This document shows positions 52,006 through 62,000 of a stretch of DNA of 64,000 nucleotides, piece by piece (the stretch's first letter is position 1; every line of letters starts with the position of its first letter). The position numbers and the translations under genes were made by a program. The notes below the pieces were generated by a model that saw only the letters and a program-made list of their open reading frames with translations, did not search any database and had not been told where the DNA came from. The DNA is taken from contig CAWINI010000004.1 in assembly GCA_963837395.1 (NCBI GenBank), positions 1,302,001-1,366,000 on the forward strand, given 5' to 3'. The stretch comes from CAVZQN01 sp963837395. GTDB lineage: Bacteria > Acidobacteriota > HRBIN11 > JAKEFK01.

Positions 52006-52872
52006 TTAATTTCCAGATGAGAAGACGATTACACGTCTGCCTGAAGGGATTGTGCGATGTTCCAAATGTGCTTTTACAGCGCGCGCAAGAACCAGGCGTT
52101 CGACATCGCGGCCGATGCGCGTTAAATCTTCCACTGATTCTTCATGGCTCACTCGAACCACATCTTGTTCAATGATCGGACCTTCATCGAGTTCCGCTGT
52201 TGCATAATGCGCAGTTGCACCGATCATCTTTACGCCGCGGTTATAAGCTTGTTGATAAGGATTTGCACCTTGAAATGCGGGTAAGAAGGCGTGATGAATA
52301 TTGATGATCCGGCCCGCCCAATCATTTACAAACTTATCTGACAGAATTTGCATGTATCGAGCCAGCACTACCAGATCAATATGATATTGCTTCAAGACTT
52401 TTGTAATGAATGTTTCCTGTTGATGCTTTGTTTCTTTTGTTACAGGAAGACAATGATACGGAATGCGAAATTGATTTGCCACATGTTCCAATTCTGGATG
52501 ATTGCTAATGATCACCGGAATTTCGCATTGAAGTTCACCTTCCGCTTGCCTCAACAGCAGGTCATACAAACAATGCGAGGTCTTCGTTACAAGAATTGCC
52601 ATCTTCGTTATGTAATCGGAGTAGTGAACTGTCCAGTGTATGTTGAGTGATGCCGCAAATTCTCCGAATTCATTTTCTAAAGATTTGCGTGAAGTCTTTA
52701 ACCCGGACATATCAAGCTTCAATCGCATGAAGTACTGATTTTCTTTTACGTTGGTGTATTGCTCGCAATGAAGGATGTTGAAACCGCGTTCATAAAAGAA
52801 TGTACTGATGCGTGAAACCAGACCTTTTTGATCCGGACAATCAATCAGAAAGACAATGGAGTGTAGCTTCAT
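52006..52872 (-). CDS. purU: Formyltetrahydrofolate deformylase
   Basis: The 288-residue enzyme hydrolyses 10-formyl-THF to formate and THF. An ACT domain covers residues ~8-85 (VFLIDCPDQKGLVSRISTFFYERGFNI) and a formyltransferase-like catalytic domain ~90-288, with VISNHPELEHVA, VLARYMQILSDKFV, the catalytic Asn-His in INIHHAFLPAF and the Asp in ELDEGPIIEQDV. Placement beside an IclR regulator, a homocysteine methyltransferase and a sarcosine-oxidase-like gene fits disposal of one-carbon units released when betaine or sarcosine is broken down. It is nine bases after the IclR gene. Confidence 0.95.
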   Translation of the reverse strand: MKLHSIVFLIDCPDQKGLVSRISTFFYERGFNILHCEQYTNVKENQYFMRLKLDMSGLKTSRKSLENEFGEFAASLNIHWTVHYSDYITKMAILVTKTSHCLYDLLLRQAEGELQCEIPVIISNHPELEHVANQFRIPYHCLPVTKETKHQQETFITKVLKQYHIDLVVLARYMQILSDKFVNDWAGRIINIHHAFLPAFQGANPYQQAYNRGVKMIGATAHYATAELDEGPIIEQDVVRVSHEESVEDLTRIGRDVERLVLARAVKAHLEHRTIPSGRRVIVFSSGN

Positions 52873-52881
52873 GACATTTCA

Positions 52882-53682
52882 TCATGAATTTTCTTTGCCT
52901 GGACGAAATCCGAGCTTTGTGGAAATTCGGCTGGCAGAATTACGTACAATATTACCAAGTTCATTAAATCGATCTGCAGCAATGCGGATCTTCGGTCCGC
53001 CAATTGAAATTGCGCCTGCCACAATCCCATCATGATTGTAAATCGCAGAACCGATCGCGATAAAACCTAATTCCAGCGCTTCATCGGCAACCGAATATCC
53101 ACGCTGGCGAATGTTTTGAAATTCTTTGCGAAGTTGATCAGGAGTTGTAATTGTTTTTGGAGTGATTTGAGCCAGTGGCATTTTCAGAACTTCTTGCGCT
53201 TCTTGCTGCGGCATACCTGCAAGGATTGCTAGCCCAGTGGATGTAGCAAACGCTGGCCAGCGAGTTCCGATCCATGCTACGCCGCCTAACAAACGATCTC
53301 CGGTGATTTCATCTAAAATGATTACATCGCGTCCGGATAGAACTTCCAGAGTCGCAGTTTCACGCGTTTTTTCTGCCAGCGCCTTCAATTCATCGCGGCT
53401 GATGGTTTGAAGCGGATTCGATCGTAAGGCGCGTCCGCCTAATGCAATCACTTCCGGACCAAGCCTGTAAGTCTCAGTTATGGGATCGCGTGAAATGAGC
53501 CCTTCGCTTTCCAATGCTGTCAGCAATCTGAATAAAGTTGTTTTGTTTAGCTTTGTTCTTCTTGCAAGATCGCGTAAAGTCCAGGAAGGTTGCGAATCAG
53601 TAAAAATTCGAAGCAATGAAAGGGCGCGCTGAACTGATTGCGTACCAGGATACGCTTTTGACCGGCGCATTTTAATCAACAT
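52882..53682 (-). CDS. IclR-family transcriptional regulator
   Basis: The 266-residue protein has an N-terminal winged helix-turn-helix (residues ~15-70: VQRALSLLRIFTDSQPSWTLRDLARRTKLNKTTLFRLLTALESEGLI) and the C-terminal GAF-like IclR effector domain (~85-255: ETATLEVLSGRDVIILDEI, PAFATSTGLAILAGM, RGYSVADEALELGFIAIGSAIYNHDGIVAGAISIGGP). It is divergent from the homocysteine methyltransferase gene; the 15-bp palindrome at 53699-53713 between them is its probable operator. The effector is probably an intermediate of the adjacent one-carbon pathway, but this is unknown. Confidence 0.94.
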   Translation of the reverse strand: MLIKMRRSKAYPGTQSVQRALSLLRIFTDSQPSWTLRDLARRTKLNKTTLFRLLTALESEGLISRDPITETYRLGPEVIALGGRALRSNPLQTISRDELKALAEKTRETATLEVLSGRDVIILDEITGDRLLGGVAWIGTRWPAFATSTGLAILAGMPQQEAQEVLKMPLAQITPKTITTPDQLRKEFQNIRQRGYSVADEALELGFIAIGSAIYNHDGIVAGAISIGGPKIRIAADRFNELGNIVRNSASRISTKLGFRPGKENS

Positions 53683-53698
53683 ACATCATTTCACATTA

Positions 53699-53713
53699 TG
53701 AAATTTGGTTTCA
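53699..53713. promoter_or_regulatory. Probable IclR operator (15-bp palindrome)
   Basis: TGAAATTTGGTTTCA has perfect 5-bp arms around a 5-base centre, the usual size and AT-rich form of IclR-family sites. It lies 17 bases before the IclR start and just upstream of the -35 element of the divergent promoter. Confidence 0.65.
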
Positions 53714-53719
53714 AAATAA

Positions 53720-53748
53720 TTGACAGCATATCAATGAATTGGTATGTT
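53720..53748 (+). promoter_or_regulatory. Sigma-70-type promoter of the methyltransferase gene
   Basis: TTGACA (53720-53725), a 17-base spacer and TATGTT (53743-53748). Transcription would start about 53755, right at the ATG (53757), implying a leaderless or almost leaderless mRNA. Confidence 0.7.
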
Positions 53749-53756
53749 TTCAACCG

Positions 53757-54734
53757 ATGAAAAAAGGAATTCTCGAACGACTTAAATCTGGAATTGTACT
53801 GGGTGATGGTGGTTATCTACTCGAATTAGAAAAGCGAGGATACGTACAAGCCGGACCATTCACGCCTGAAGTTAGCATCACAAATCCTGAAGCCCTGGCG
53901 CAGCTTCATCGCGAATTTTTGCGTGCCGGGGCCGAAGTCTTACAAGCTCTTACTTTTTATGCAAGCGAAGACAAGCTTGCTACTGTTGGCTTGCAAGGCA
54001 AGACGGATGAAATCAATCGTGCGGCGGTATTGATCGCGCGCAGTGTAGCCAGTGAAAAAGATGTTCTGATTGCCGGCAACTTGAGTTTAACCTGGATGTA
54101 CGATCCGAAAGAACCGAAATCAGCGGATCACGTAAGGAAATTATTTGATCGACAACTGGAAGTTCAAATGGATGTTGGTATTGATTTCGTAATCGGCGAA
54201 ACATTTTCATGGGTCGGTGAAGCATTGCTTGCAGTGGAATCGATCAAAAAGGCTGGATTACCTGCGATGGTTACGATGTGTTACGAAGAAAAGCCTGAAA
54301 GTTATGAAGGCTACAGTCCGGCGGAATGTGCGCGAAGATTGGAAGACGCCGGTGCGGATATCGTAGGAATCAATTGTTTACGTAATCCTGAAAATACTTT
54401 GCCATTGATTAAAGAAATGCGGCAGGCGGTGAAATGTTATGTTGCCTGTCAGCCTACGGGATATCGCACTCCCGCAGGATCTCCTGATTTCACTTCCCTT
54501 CCTGAATTTCCATTAGGTTTAGATCCATTGCAACTCAGTCGCGCGGAGATGGCACACTATGCAATAGAAGCTCGCGATAATGGTGTGAATTTTATTGGAT
54601 CTTGTTGCGGTTCGATTGCAACGCATGTGCGCGAGATGGCGCGTGCGCTTGGAAAAATTCCGGCCGAAGAACGAAATTGGAAATCGAAAACCGGCAAACC
54701 GATGTCTGCATACGAATACTACGGTCACGAATGA
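53757..54734 (+). CDS. Homocysteine S-methyltransferase (betaine-homocysteine type)
   Basis: From ATG 53757 the protein has 325 residues; an upstream in-frame TTG is less likely because the promoter's start point falls just before the ATG. It is a zinc-dependent methyltransferase TIM barrel: ILERLKSGIVLGDGGYLLELEKRGY at the start, GAEVLQALTFYAS, IGETFSWVGEALLAV, GINCL (first zinc Cys, ~205) and NFIGSCCGS (paired zinc cysteines, ~282-283). It transfers a methyl group from betaine or a similar donor to homocysteine, giving methionine. It is followed by a sarcosine-oxidase-like gene and is divergent from IclR. Confidence 0.9.
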   Translation: MKKGILERLKSGIVLGDGGYLLELEKRGYVQAGPFTPEVSITNPEALAQLHREFLRAGAEVLQALTFYASEDKLATVGLQGKTDEINRAAVLIARSVASEKDVLIAGNLSLTWMYDPKEPKSADHVRKLFDRQLEVQMDVGIDFVIGETFSWVGEALLAVESIKKAGLPAMVTMCYEEKPESYEGYSPAECARRLEDAGADIVGINCLRNPENTLPLIKEMRQAVKCYVACQPTGYRTPAGSPDFTSLPEFPLGLDPLQLSRAEMAHYAIEARDNGVNFIGSCCGSIATHVREMARALGKIPAEERNWKSKTGKPMSAYEYYGHE

Positions 54735-54756
54735 TTTTGCGAAACCGATGTTCGTT

Positions 54757-54851
54757 TCTCCCCCTTATGAAGGGGGAGATTGAAGAGGGGGTTGGAGAGC
54801 TTCAGAATATTTCCAACCTCCCCCTCACCCCCCTCCTTCATAAGGAGGGGG
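54757..54851. repeat. Dispersed palindromic repeat between methyltransferase and oxidase genes
   Basis: Two inverted halves: CTCCCCCTTATGAAGGGGGAG with GAGGGGGTTGG, then CCAACCTCCCCCTC with CCTCCTTCATAAGGAGGGGG. Related to the repeat inside the pseudopilin gene at 40498-40541. Near 54858-54890 there is also a partial TTTGTGGTGA-type repeat. Confidence 0.8.
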
Positions 54852-54891
54852 AACTAACTTCGTGTTTTTTGCGCCTTTGTGGTGAGTCTTA

Positions 54892-56058
54892 ATGAATCGC
54901 GAGTTTGATTACATAGTTATCGGCTTGGGTGGAATTGGAAGTGCTGCGGCATATTGGTTGTCGCGTTCCGCAGGCTCAAAAGTATTAGGGCTGGAACAAT
55001 TCGAATTAGGTCATGTTCGCGGCGAATCTCAAGATCATTCCCGCATCATCCGTCTTTCCTATCACAAACCTGAATACGTTGAATTCGCAAAACAGGCTTA
55101 CAGTGCATGGAAAACTTTGGAAAATGATTCCAAAGATGAAGTCATCATTCGCACTGGCGGATTGGATTTGTGGCCACCGAATGCGTTCATTCCAATGTCA
55201 GATTACACCGAAAGTCTTACCACCTGCCGCGTTCCCTATGAAATTTGGAATGCTGATGAAATCCGCAAATGGTATCCGCAATTTTCAATTGACGATGGCA
55301 CAACCGGCATGTTTCAAGCTGATGCCGGAATTGCAGCAGCAGCACGTGCCAATTTTGCGCATCAAAAAATGGCACGCGAAAATGGCGCAATCTTAAAAGA
55401 GCATGCAAAAGTAATGTCGATTTTCGAAAGACATGGAGAATACGAGGTCAATCTCCAAGATGGATTTTATCGCGGGCGAAAATTGATTCTCACAGGCGGA
55501 CCGTCGTCCAATGAACTGCTTTCAAAATTTGAAATCCAACTTCCGCTGACAGTCACTCAAGAACAAGTCGCATATTTTGTTCCTAATAATCTACAAGAAT
55601 TCGCCCCAAGCCAGTTTCCAATTTGGATCTGGATGGATGAACCTAGCTTTTATGGGTTTCCTGTATTTGGCGAACCGGCAATAAAAGCAGGACAGGATGT
55701 TGGCGGTAAAGAGGTTACTGCAGATACAAGAACGTTTGATCTGGATCTGGATGCTTTTGAACGTTTGCAAAAATTTATGAAGAAAGTTTTGCCAGGTGCG
55801 ATGAAGAAATTGTTATATACAAAATCGTGTCTTTATACATTGACCCCGGATCGTGACTTTGTAATTGATGCCCTTCCACAAAATCCAAATTGCTTTGTGG
55901 CCATCGGAGCCGGACATGCCTTCAAGTTTGCTTCGATTATTGGCAAAGTATTAAGCGAACTTGCAATGCAAGGTACCACTGAATCCAATATCGATTTGTT
56001 TCGGTTAGATCGTCCAGTCTTGAAAGAAAAAAATCCGCAGAAAAGCTTTTTGGTTTAA
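54892..56058 (+). CDS. Monomeric sarcosine oxidase / N-methyl-amino-acid oxidase-like flavoprotein
   Basis: The 388-residue DAO-family protein begins with the FAD-binding motif DYIVIGLGGIGSAAAYWLSR, followed by GEQ-like EQFELGHVRGESQDHSRIIRLSYHKPEYV, the arginine-rich block typical of monomeric sarcosine oxidase and N-methyltryptophan oxidase. Cys ~313 in KSCLYTLTPDRDF corresponds to the cysteine that binds FAD covalently, and GAGHAFKFASIIGK is the C-terminal flavin-contact block. It oxidises N-methyl amines such as sarcosine to glycine, formaldehyde and peroxide. It lies after the methyltransferase, separated by repeat DNA, and fits a betaine-to-glycine route. Confidence 0.92.
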   Translation: MNREFDYIVIGLGGIGSAAAYWLSRSAGSKVLGLEQFELGHVRGESQDHSRIIRLSYHKPEYVEFAKQAYSAWKTLENDSKDEVIIRTGGLDLWPPNAFIPMSDYTESLTTCRVPYEIWNADEIRKWYPQFSIDDGTTGMFQADAGIAAAARANFAHQKMARENGAILKEHAKVMSIFERHGEYEVNLQDGFYRGRKLILTGGPSSNELLSKFEIQLPLTVTQEQVAYFVPNNLQEFAPSQFPIWIWMDEPSFYGFPVFGEPAIKAGQDVGGKEVTADTRTFDLDLDAFERLQKFMKKVLPGAMKKLLYTKSCLYTLTPDRDFVIDALPQNPNCFVAIGAGHAFKFASIIGKVLSELAMQGTTESNIDLFRLDRPVLKEKNPQKSFLV

Positions 56059-56084
56059 TCTTTTTTAACGCCGAGTGCGCCGAA

Positions 56085-56459
56085 TTATTTTTTGAACGTC
56101 GCGATTTGCCAGACGTTGCCCCATTGATCCTCCACCATTGCGCGACGATCTCCGTAAGGTACATCACCTGGTTTTTCGAGTGACTTTGCACCGGCTTGAA
56201 TTGCACGCCGATAGGCTTCATCTGTGTCTTCAACGTAGACATACAGAAATGCGGGCATTGGATCGCGCGCGCCAGCTTCACTGATCATAATCATTGATTC
56301 GCCAATCTTTAGAACAGTCGGTCTTTCTGATTGATAATTCCCGGTTGCATCAAATACATGTTTCACGAATTCAACTAACTGCTCCGCCTGATGAGCCACA
56401 ATGCGGGGTATCAATACCGGCCAACCTTCAGGCACATAGTTCCGTTTATTCATCTTCAA
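56085..56459 (-). CDS. VOC-superfamily (PhnB/glyoxalase-like) protein
   Basis: The 124-residue protein has the paired beta-alpha-beta-beta-beta units of the vicinal oxygen chelate fold: IPRIVAHQAEQLVEFVKHVFDATGNYQ, MIMISEAGARDPMPAFLYVYVEDTDEAYRRAIQAGAKSLEKPGDVPYGDRRAMVEDQWGNVWQIA in pieces. The ending DQWGNVWQIAT and the YGDRRA block match PhnB-like/YdeN-type VOC proteins, often labelled bleomycin-resistance-like. The substrate is unknown. It lies six bases after the YcxB-like gene on the same strand. Confidence 0.88.
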   Translation of the reverse strand: MKMNKRNYVPEGWPVLIPRIVAHQAEQLVEFVKHVFDATGNYQSERPTVLKIGESMIMISEAGARDPMPAFLYVYVEDTDEAYRRAIQAGAKSLEKPGDVPYGDRRAMVEDQWGNVWQIATFKK

Positions 56460-56464
56460 ATACT

Positions 56465-56974
56465 CTATTTTTTTACCGCAGAGTGCGCAAAGCTATAAAA
56501 TTCATCGGCCGCCTCATTTGATGCAAATGCGTTTAGCGGTATCACATGAGCAGCATGTCTTTGGGTATATATCAAAATGAATTTGGCGGTTCGTCGCACT
56601 TCTATAATACTTTTCCAATTTTGATTTGAGTGACCAGCCGGCGTAACTTCGGTAACACCATTTTCGGTAAGTGTCACTGTATGTTTTGTCAAAGTTCCTG
56701 GATCTTTACCTCGCCCCATATATAAAAATGTCGACATAGCAAAGTGAAGACCAAGAATAAAAGTAATTGACACCAATATCCCACCCAAAACGATTATTAC
56801 TTTCAAATAAATTGCGAAGTGGCGACTTTCAACCAGTTGAATGAGTTGCCATGCAAGAAAGATAACCGGGATTGCAAACATTATTCGAACAACAGTCTGG
56901 CGTAATGAATGCGTGAAAGAAAAGAATACGAGGTCGGCTTTAGTGTTGGTGTATGTAACCGTTGGCTCAATCAT
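56465..56974 (-). CDS. YcxB-like membrane protein
   Basis: The 169-residue protein has two membrane helices (~30-48 and ~58-82) and a C-terminal PH-like domain (~95-165) with HTVTLTENGVTEVTPAGHSNQNWKSIIEVRRTAKFILIYTQRHAAHVIPLNAF, the pattern of the YcxB family. Function unknown. Its last residues (HSAVKK) are encoded by a partial ACCGCAGAG-type repeat, so the true ancestral C-terminus may differ. Confidence 0.78.
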   Translation of the reverse strand: MIEPTVTYTNTKADLVFFSFTHSLRQTVVRIMFAIPVIFLAWQLIQLVESRHFAIYLKVIIVLGGILVSITFILGLHFAMSTFLYMGRGKDPGTLTKHTVTLTENGVTEVTPAGHSNQNWKSIIEVRRTAKFILIYTQRHAAHVIPLNAFASNEAADEFYSFAHSAVKK

Positions 56975-57043
56975 TCATTCAAGTAGTCCATCTATATTTT
57001 GAGCTGACCTCTGCACTGATTTCATAATATTTGAAGCATTGTT

Positions 57044-57547
57044 CTAATCCGGCCAAATAACAGGGAATAACTCGTCCGGGATCATCAGAGGATCTTTTGA
57101 TACTTCGACCCAGGCTTGAGGAAACACAGGAAATTTGTCTGGTGTCTGACCCCAGAGTTTTAACTCTAAACCAAATGCAATGGGTTTTTTCACAGCGATG
57201 GCGGGCACTTCGGTGAGTTTCTTTTCCAGTTTGGCAATCATATCTTTTGGAATCTTTCCATCAATGAAATCACACCATACCTTAGCCTTATTTCCCGGCT
57301 TCACTCCAACTGCGATCAATAGGCCCTTCGCATTTGGCTGTTCAACTTTTTCCCAGAATATAGCACTTTCCTTTTGTAGAGCCTTAATGTAGTTTGTAAG
57401 CGCAGTGACGTCACCGCCAACTCGTTCACTAAATACCTCATCCGTTAGGTAGAGGCGGATTTGGTTTAGCTCGACTGCTTTCTTCTCCTGTCCTACACCC
57501 AAAGTAGCAAAGAAAATGAGAACACAGACCGCGATAAGTATTCGCAT
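57044..57547 (-). CDS. Exported protein of unknown function
   Basis: ATG 57547 is preceded by AGGAGGTG, deciding it over a longer open frame reaching 57595. The 167-residue product has a signal peptide (LIAVCVLIFFATLGVGQ, cleavage near residue 20) and a ~145-residue mature part with VELNQIRLYLTDEVFSERVGGDVTALTNYIK and PKDMIAKLEKKLTEVPAIAVKKPIAFGLELKLWG; no family recognised. It contains a single Cys. It stands apart from its neighbours. Confidence 0.75.
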   Translation of the reverse strand: MRILIAVCVLIFFATLGVGQEKKAVELNQIRLYLTDEVFSERVGGDVTALTNYIKALQKESAIFWEKVEQPNAKGLLIAVGVKPGNKAKVWCDFIDGKIPKDMIAKLEKKLTEVPAIAVKKPIAFGLELKLWGQTPDKFPVFPQAWVEVSKDPLMIPDELFPVIWPD

Positions 57548-57578
57548 GCGCACCTCCTGGGAATGGGTTGCAATATTT

Positions 57579-57761
57579 TCAATCTTGTCTCCCACTGAAT
57601 TTTACCGCCGAGTTAACAATAATAAAGAAATCTCCACGATATAAGCCCACCACAGTTACATTGCCATAATGACCGTCGGAGCGAACCATATGGACCGATG
57701 TACCAGTGTATTCCTGATTCCGTTGTGCACTCCAAGCCGAACTCATATGACAATTGATCAT
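57579..57761 (-). CDS. Short doubtful frame (60 residues)
   Basis: The central part (YTGTSVHMVRSDGHYGNVTVVGLYRGDFFIIVN) reads like a beta-rich protein fragment, but there is no clear ribosome-binding site and no known family. The C-terminal codons come from a partial ACCGCCGAG-type repeat at 57600-57612. It is probably a gene remnant. Confidence 0.25.
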   Translation of the reverse strand: MINCHMSSAWSAQRNQEYTGTSVHMVRSDGHYGNVTVVGLYRGDFFIIVNSAVKFSGRQD

Positions 57762-57831
57762 GACAACTCTATAGAAAGAATCTTGTACGCCGTTATGATC
57801 TGTAACTACATTCCTTTGTCATTGTGATCGT

Positions 57832-58899
57832 TCACGCGGCCCGAAGTTTGCGGCGGCGGCGTTTGATTAGATACACGGTCAAGCCGATAAGAATCAGCAG
57901 ATCGATCGGCAGCGGTATCCGTTTGTCCACTTCGATTTCAATTGGCGCAAATACTTTCCGGTTTTGATCTTTTGCCGGAACGAAAACCAGATCATCGGTT
58001 CCAGGTCGCGGTGAAGAGTCATCTTCAATAGTGGTCATCCAAACATTCGATGGAAGATCGACTTTCAATCCTTGAATTCCCGAAGCACGTTTTTGTTCAT
58101 TCAGTTTGTCGCTCCATACAATCTTTCCAGGCCATGATCCTGAATCCTCTAACTTTGCATCCATTTTGGAATCACTCAAAACATAGAGTCGCAAAACGCG
58201 ACGGGGCTGATCTTGATTTTGGTTACGCTGATTTGAGGGTTCGCGATATGGGAAAAAAGGCTGATCAGTTTGGAACGACATCTTTACCGGTGATGTTGCG
58301 AATGCTTCTCCGGTTGAATGATATGCAATCTTGAATGCGCTGATTTTCCATTTCTTTTGGATATACGGTTCGAACCATTCGATCAAATCCGGTCGCACGG
58401 CATAATGATGTTCACTCAACCAGCTTTGTAATGCGCTTGCATTGTCAGCTTCCAACACCACTGCGTCATAGCCCGAGACTTGTTGAGTAGCAAGAACACG
58501 AACAGGTGGAAGCGCTGTCACGCGCGCATCATCGCTTTTAGATCGGAGCATGAAGAATGCGCCCAAAATAAAAATTGGATTCACTCCATAAACATTCTTT
58601 TCGATTGTTTCCGGAGCCATCCATTCTTCTGTCATGGTAAATATTTGATCGTTTGATTCTTGTAATGCAGGAACTGAAGGAGTAGGAACCAGAAATCCGA
58701 AATCAGGAGAATCGGATTCAAATGTGGCGCTTCGAATAAAGTGTTCTGTTTTTGATTTGGAATCCCAAACGATTACCGCAGATTCGCCAAGAACTTGAAC
58801 TCCACGTCCATCGGGTGGTGCCGGTGCGCAAGGAAATCCAATTGCTCCAGGGAGCAAAAGCAGGATAACGAGAGTAACTACCATTTTCATATTGTCCAT
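57832..58899 (-). CDS. DUF2330 exported membrane-anchored protein
   Basis: The 355-residue protein has a signal peptide (VVTLVILLLLPGAIGFPCAP, cleavage before Phe-Pro-Cys near residue 21), then a DUF2330 domain: GESAVIVWDSKSKTEHFIRSATFESDSPDFGFLVPTPSVP and VRVLATQQVSGYDAVVLEADNASALQSWLSEHHYAVRP. At the end is a membrane helix (PIDLLILIGLTVYLI, ~330-345) with a basic KRRRRK stop-transfer tail. The mature protein would be anchored in the inner membrane facing the periplasm. Function unknown; such proteins are common in Myxococcota, Planctomycetota and Acidobacteriota. Confidence 0.85.
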   Translation of the reverse strand: MDNMKMVVTLVILLLLPGAIGFPCAPAPPDGRGVQVLGESAVIVWDSKSKTEHFIRSATFESDSPDFGFLVPTPSVPALQESNDQIFTMTEEWMAPETIEKNVYGVNPIFILGAFFMLRSKSDDARVTALPPVRVLATQQVSGYDAVVLEADNASALQSWLSEHHYAVRPDLIEWFEPYIQKKWKISAFKIAYHSTGEAFATSPVKMSFQTDQPFFPYREPSNQRNQNQDQPRRVLRLYVLSDSKMDAKLEDSGSWPGKIVWSDKLNEQKRASGIQGLKVDLPSNVWMTTIEDDSSPRPGTDDLVFVPAKDQNRKVFAPIEIEVDKRIPLPIDLLILIGLTVYLIKRRRRKLRAA

Positions 58900-59024
58900 T
58901 TTACAGCCTCTAAAAGCTCCATGTTATAATTCAGCAACCAGCAATAAGTACAACGGTCTGAAGATGGGCAGGGTTTAAAACATAGAAAAAGGCTCACCTC
59001 ACCGGGGCTAAGAGGAGACTCAGA

Positions 59025-62000
59025 ATGAAAGTCCGCCTTAGGTACTTTCTCTCCCTTCTAATACTATTTTCATTAACTGACGCATTCGCTGCTCCGCCTG
59101 TTAATTACGATATCGTTTACGTAAGACAACCACGTTACGGAGATAATACAAACACAACGTGGCCTGAAGTAGCACATCCTGCGAATCTTGAACCTGGCGC
59201 TGATTTGATGCTTTTGCATCCGAATGGAAATCAAGAGGTGCTGGTGAATGCAGGCATCGGATCGGTTACCGATCCATTTGTTTCATTCGATGCTCAGTGG
59301 GTTTATTACAGCTATTTCTATGATCCGGCAAATATTAATCAACAACGCGGACTCTCATACGCTGGTTCAGATATTTTCAAAATCAACTTGAATACGCGAC
59401 AAATCGTTCAGCTTACGCATGGTGAGTTCACTCCGAATACTGGTACTGGAAATTGGGATGAATCAAATCCAGTAGATCCACCACAAGGATACAATTATCT
59501 TGGTTACGGAATTATCAACATCGGTCCGTGTCCTGTTGCTGGCGGAAAAATTGCATTTTCCAGCAATCGTAATGCATTCATCCCACCGCGCGGATTAACA
59601 AATCCAACGATGCAGCTTTTTGTAATGGATGATGATGGTTCCAATGTCACAGCGATTGCACCAATGACAATTGGAAGCGCGTTACATCCAACGCCTTTAA
59701 GCGATGGACGCATCATGTTCAGCAGTCTTGAAACTCAAGGCAATCGCGATGGTCGAATTTGGGGAATCTGGTCAATTTATCCTGATGGGCGATATTGGAA
59801 ACCGGTGATCAGCGCGTTCCGTCAGGCCCAAGCGTTTCACTTCATGACGCAACTTTCGAATGATGACATCATCGTTACGGACTACTACAACTTAAATAAC
59901 AACGGATTCGGCGCGTTGTATCGCTTCCCGCATGAACCTCCAGCTGGAACGCCTCCATTTTTTAGTGCGTTTCCAGCGGATAATCCTCCGATTGATCAAA
60001 CTGTTGAAGGCGGATTTCACTATCCATTTAGAATGCCGTTTACTCCATGGGGAATGTATTCAATCTCTCCATTCACACATGGTAATGATGAAGCAGCACC
60101 GAAAGGAAGTGGCGGTGTGCGAGTTGGAAAATTTTCGCATCCATCGGCCGCACCAAATAACGATTTGCTTGTTGTCTGGACCCCTGGTCCTGCCAATGAT
60201 TTGAATCGTCCAACACCAATTCCATATTACGATGGCGGAATTTATTTGATTTCCGGGGGCAACATCACAAATGATCCGTCAGAACTTTTGAAGATTAAAA
60301 ATGATCCGCAATACAACGAAGCATGGCCACGCGCTGTAGTTACGTATCAAACGGTTCATGGAATTTCTGAGCCAGCATTAATTCCATGGCTTCCAAATGA
60401 TGGAACACTTCACGCTGAATTGCCCGCTGGTACTCCTTACGGACTTGTGGGCACAAGCAGTTTATACAAGCGAGAAAGTTTTCCAGGATTCGTAACACAA
60501 AATACATTTGATGGACTGGATGCATTCAATACTTCCGAAAATGAACAAAGCAGTAACTGGCTATGGCAAGGAAGTGATGCTGGCAAAATCAGTAATTCTG
60601 AAATCTGGGCGATCCGGATTTTAGCGATGGAGCCGAACACTCATCGAAGCTATGGGCCCAATAGTACATGCTGTGGCCCTGGTGGTTTTAATTGGTTTGT
60701 CAGTCATGCGATGGAACATCTTCGGATACTGGGCGAAATTCCTGTGCGAAAATACGACGGCAATAACCAACCAATTTTGGATCCGGAAGAAAATCCCGAT
60801 ACAAGTTTCATGGCGAAAGTTCCGGCGGATAGTCCGTTTACATTTCAAATGCTTGATAAGAACGGCATAGTTCTTTCGATGGCGCAAACATGGCATCAAG
60901 TTCGGCCCGGTGAAATTCGAACGAATTGCGGAGGATGTCATGCGCACAGCCAATTGCCGCTTGATTTCGATCAAACCGTTGCCGGAAGTTCCGGATATCA
61001 GCCATGGGATTTAGTAAACATGACGCCGCTCGTTTCACATGATGCAAATGGCGACCCGATCATTGTGAATGTATCAGCACCGGTTGTAAACGTGGAATTT
61101 TATCAAGACATTCGACCGATCCTGCAGCAAAGCTGCGTGCAATGCCACACCATGAATGATCCAACTCCTCCAGGAAATTTAGTATTGGATGATACATCGA
61201 TCGATGGTCCAACTGGATTAGCACGCGATTACATCACGCTGGCAAATGATCCAGATGCACGCTTTGGTTATCCGCCAGTTATCATTAATAAACAATGGCG
61301 GCAAACAAATGCGAGTCGTTACATTCGACAGTTTCAAAGCCGAAGAAGCATGTTGATGTGGAAAATTTTCGGACAACGTTTGGATGGTTGGACCAATGGT
61401 GATCATCCAACTGAAACAACTCCCGGCGATCCCAACACGTTGCCACAGGGCGCAGATCCAAACGATGCTGATGTCGATTTCACTGGAACAATCATGCCAC
61501 CTGTCGGAAGCGGCGTGCCGCCACTAACGATTGATCAAAAGATCACGATTGCAAGATGGATCGATCTTGGTTGTCCAATTAATTTTGGTGCGGACTCCGG
61601 TCATGGAAGTTTTGGATGGTTCCTTGATGACCTGCGTCCATCACTCAATGTGAATCAACCACGTCCGGGACAAAATAGTTCTACAGTAAGTGAAATCCGT
61701 TTGGGTGCAGCCGATACATACACGGGAATTGATGCATCCACATTTTCAATTACCTCTGATCTTTCAATCGACGGCAGAAATCCAGGTGATGAACTTTTCG
61801 ATCTCGCGCAATCAGTCGCACCCGGCGTTTATTCGATCGCAGTTTCACCACCGATAACGCAAGCACAAAATGCGCATATCTTTGCTGAAGTAAAAGATGT
61901 TCAAGGAAATGTTGCCCGCGTCAAAGAAGAATTTTCAGTAGGCGCACCGCTGTTCTTATTCAAAGATGATTTTGAAGATGGCGATGCATCTGATTGGACG

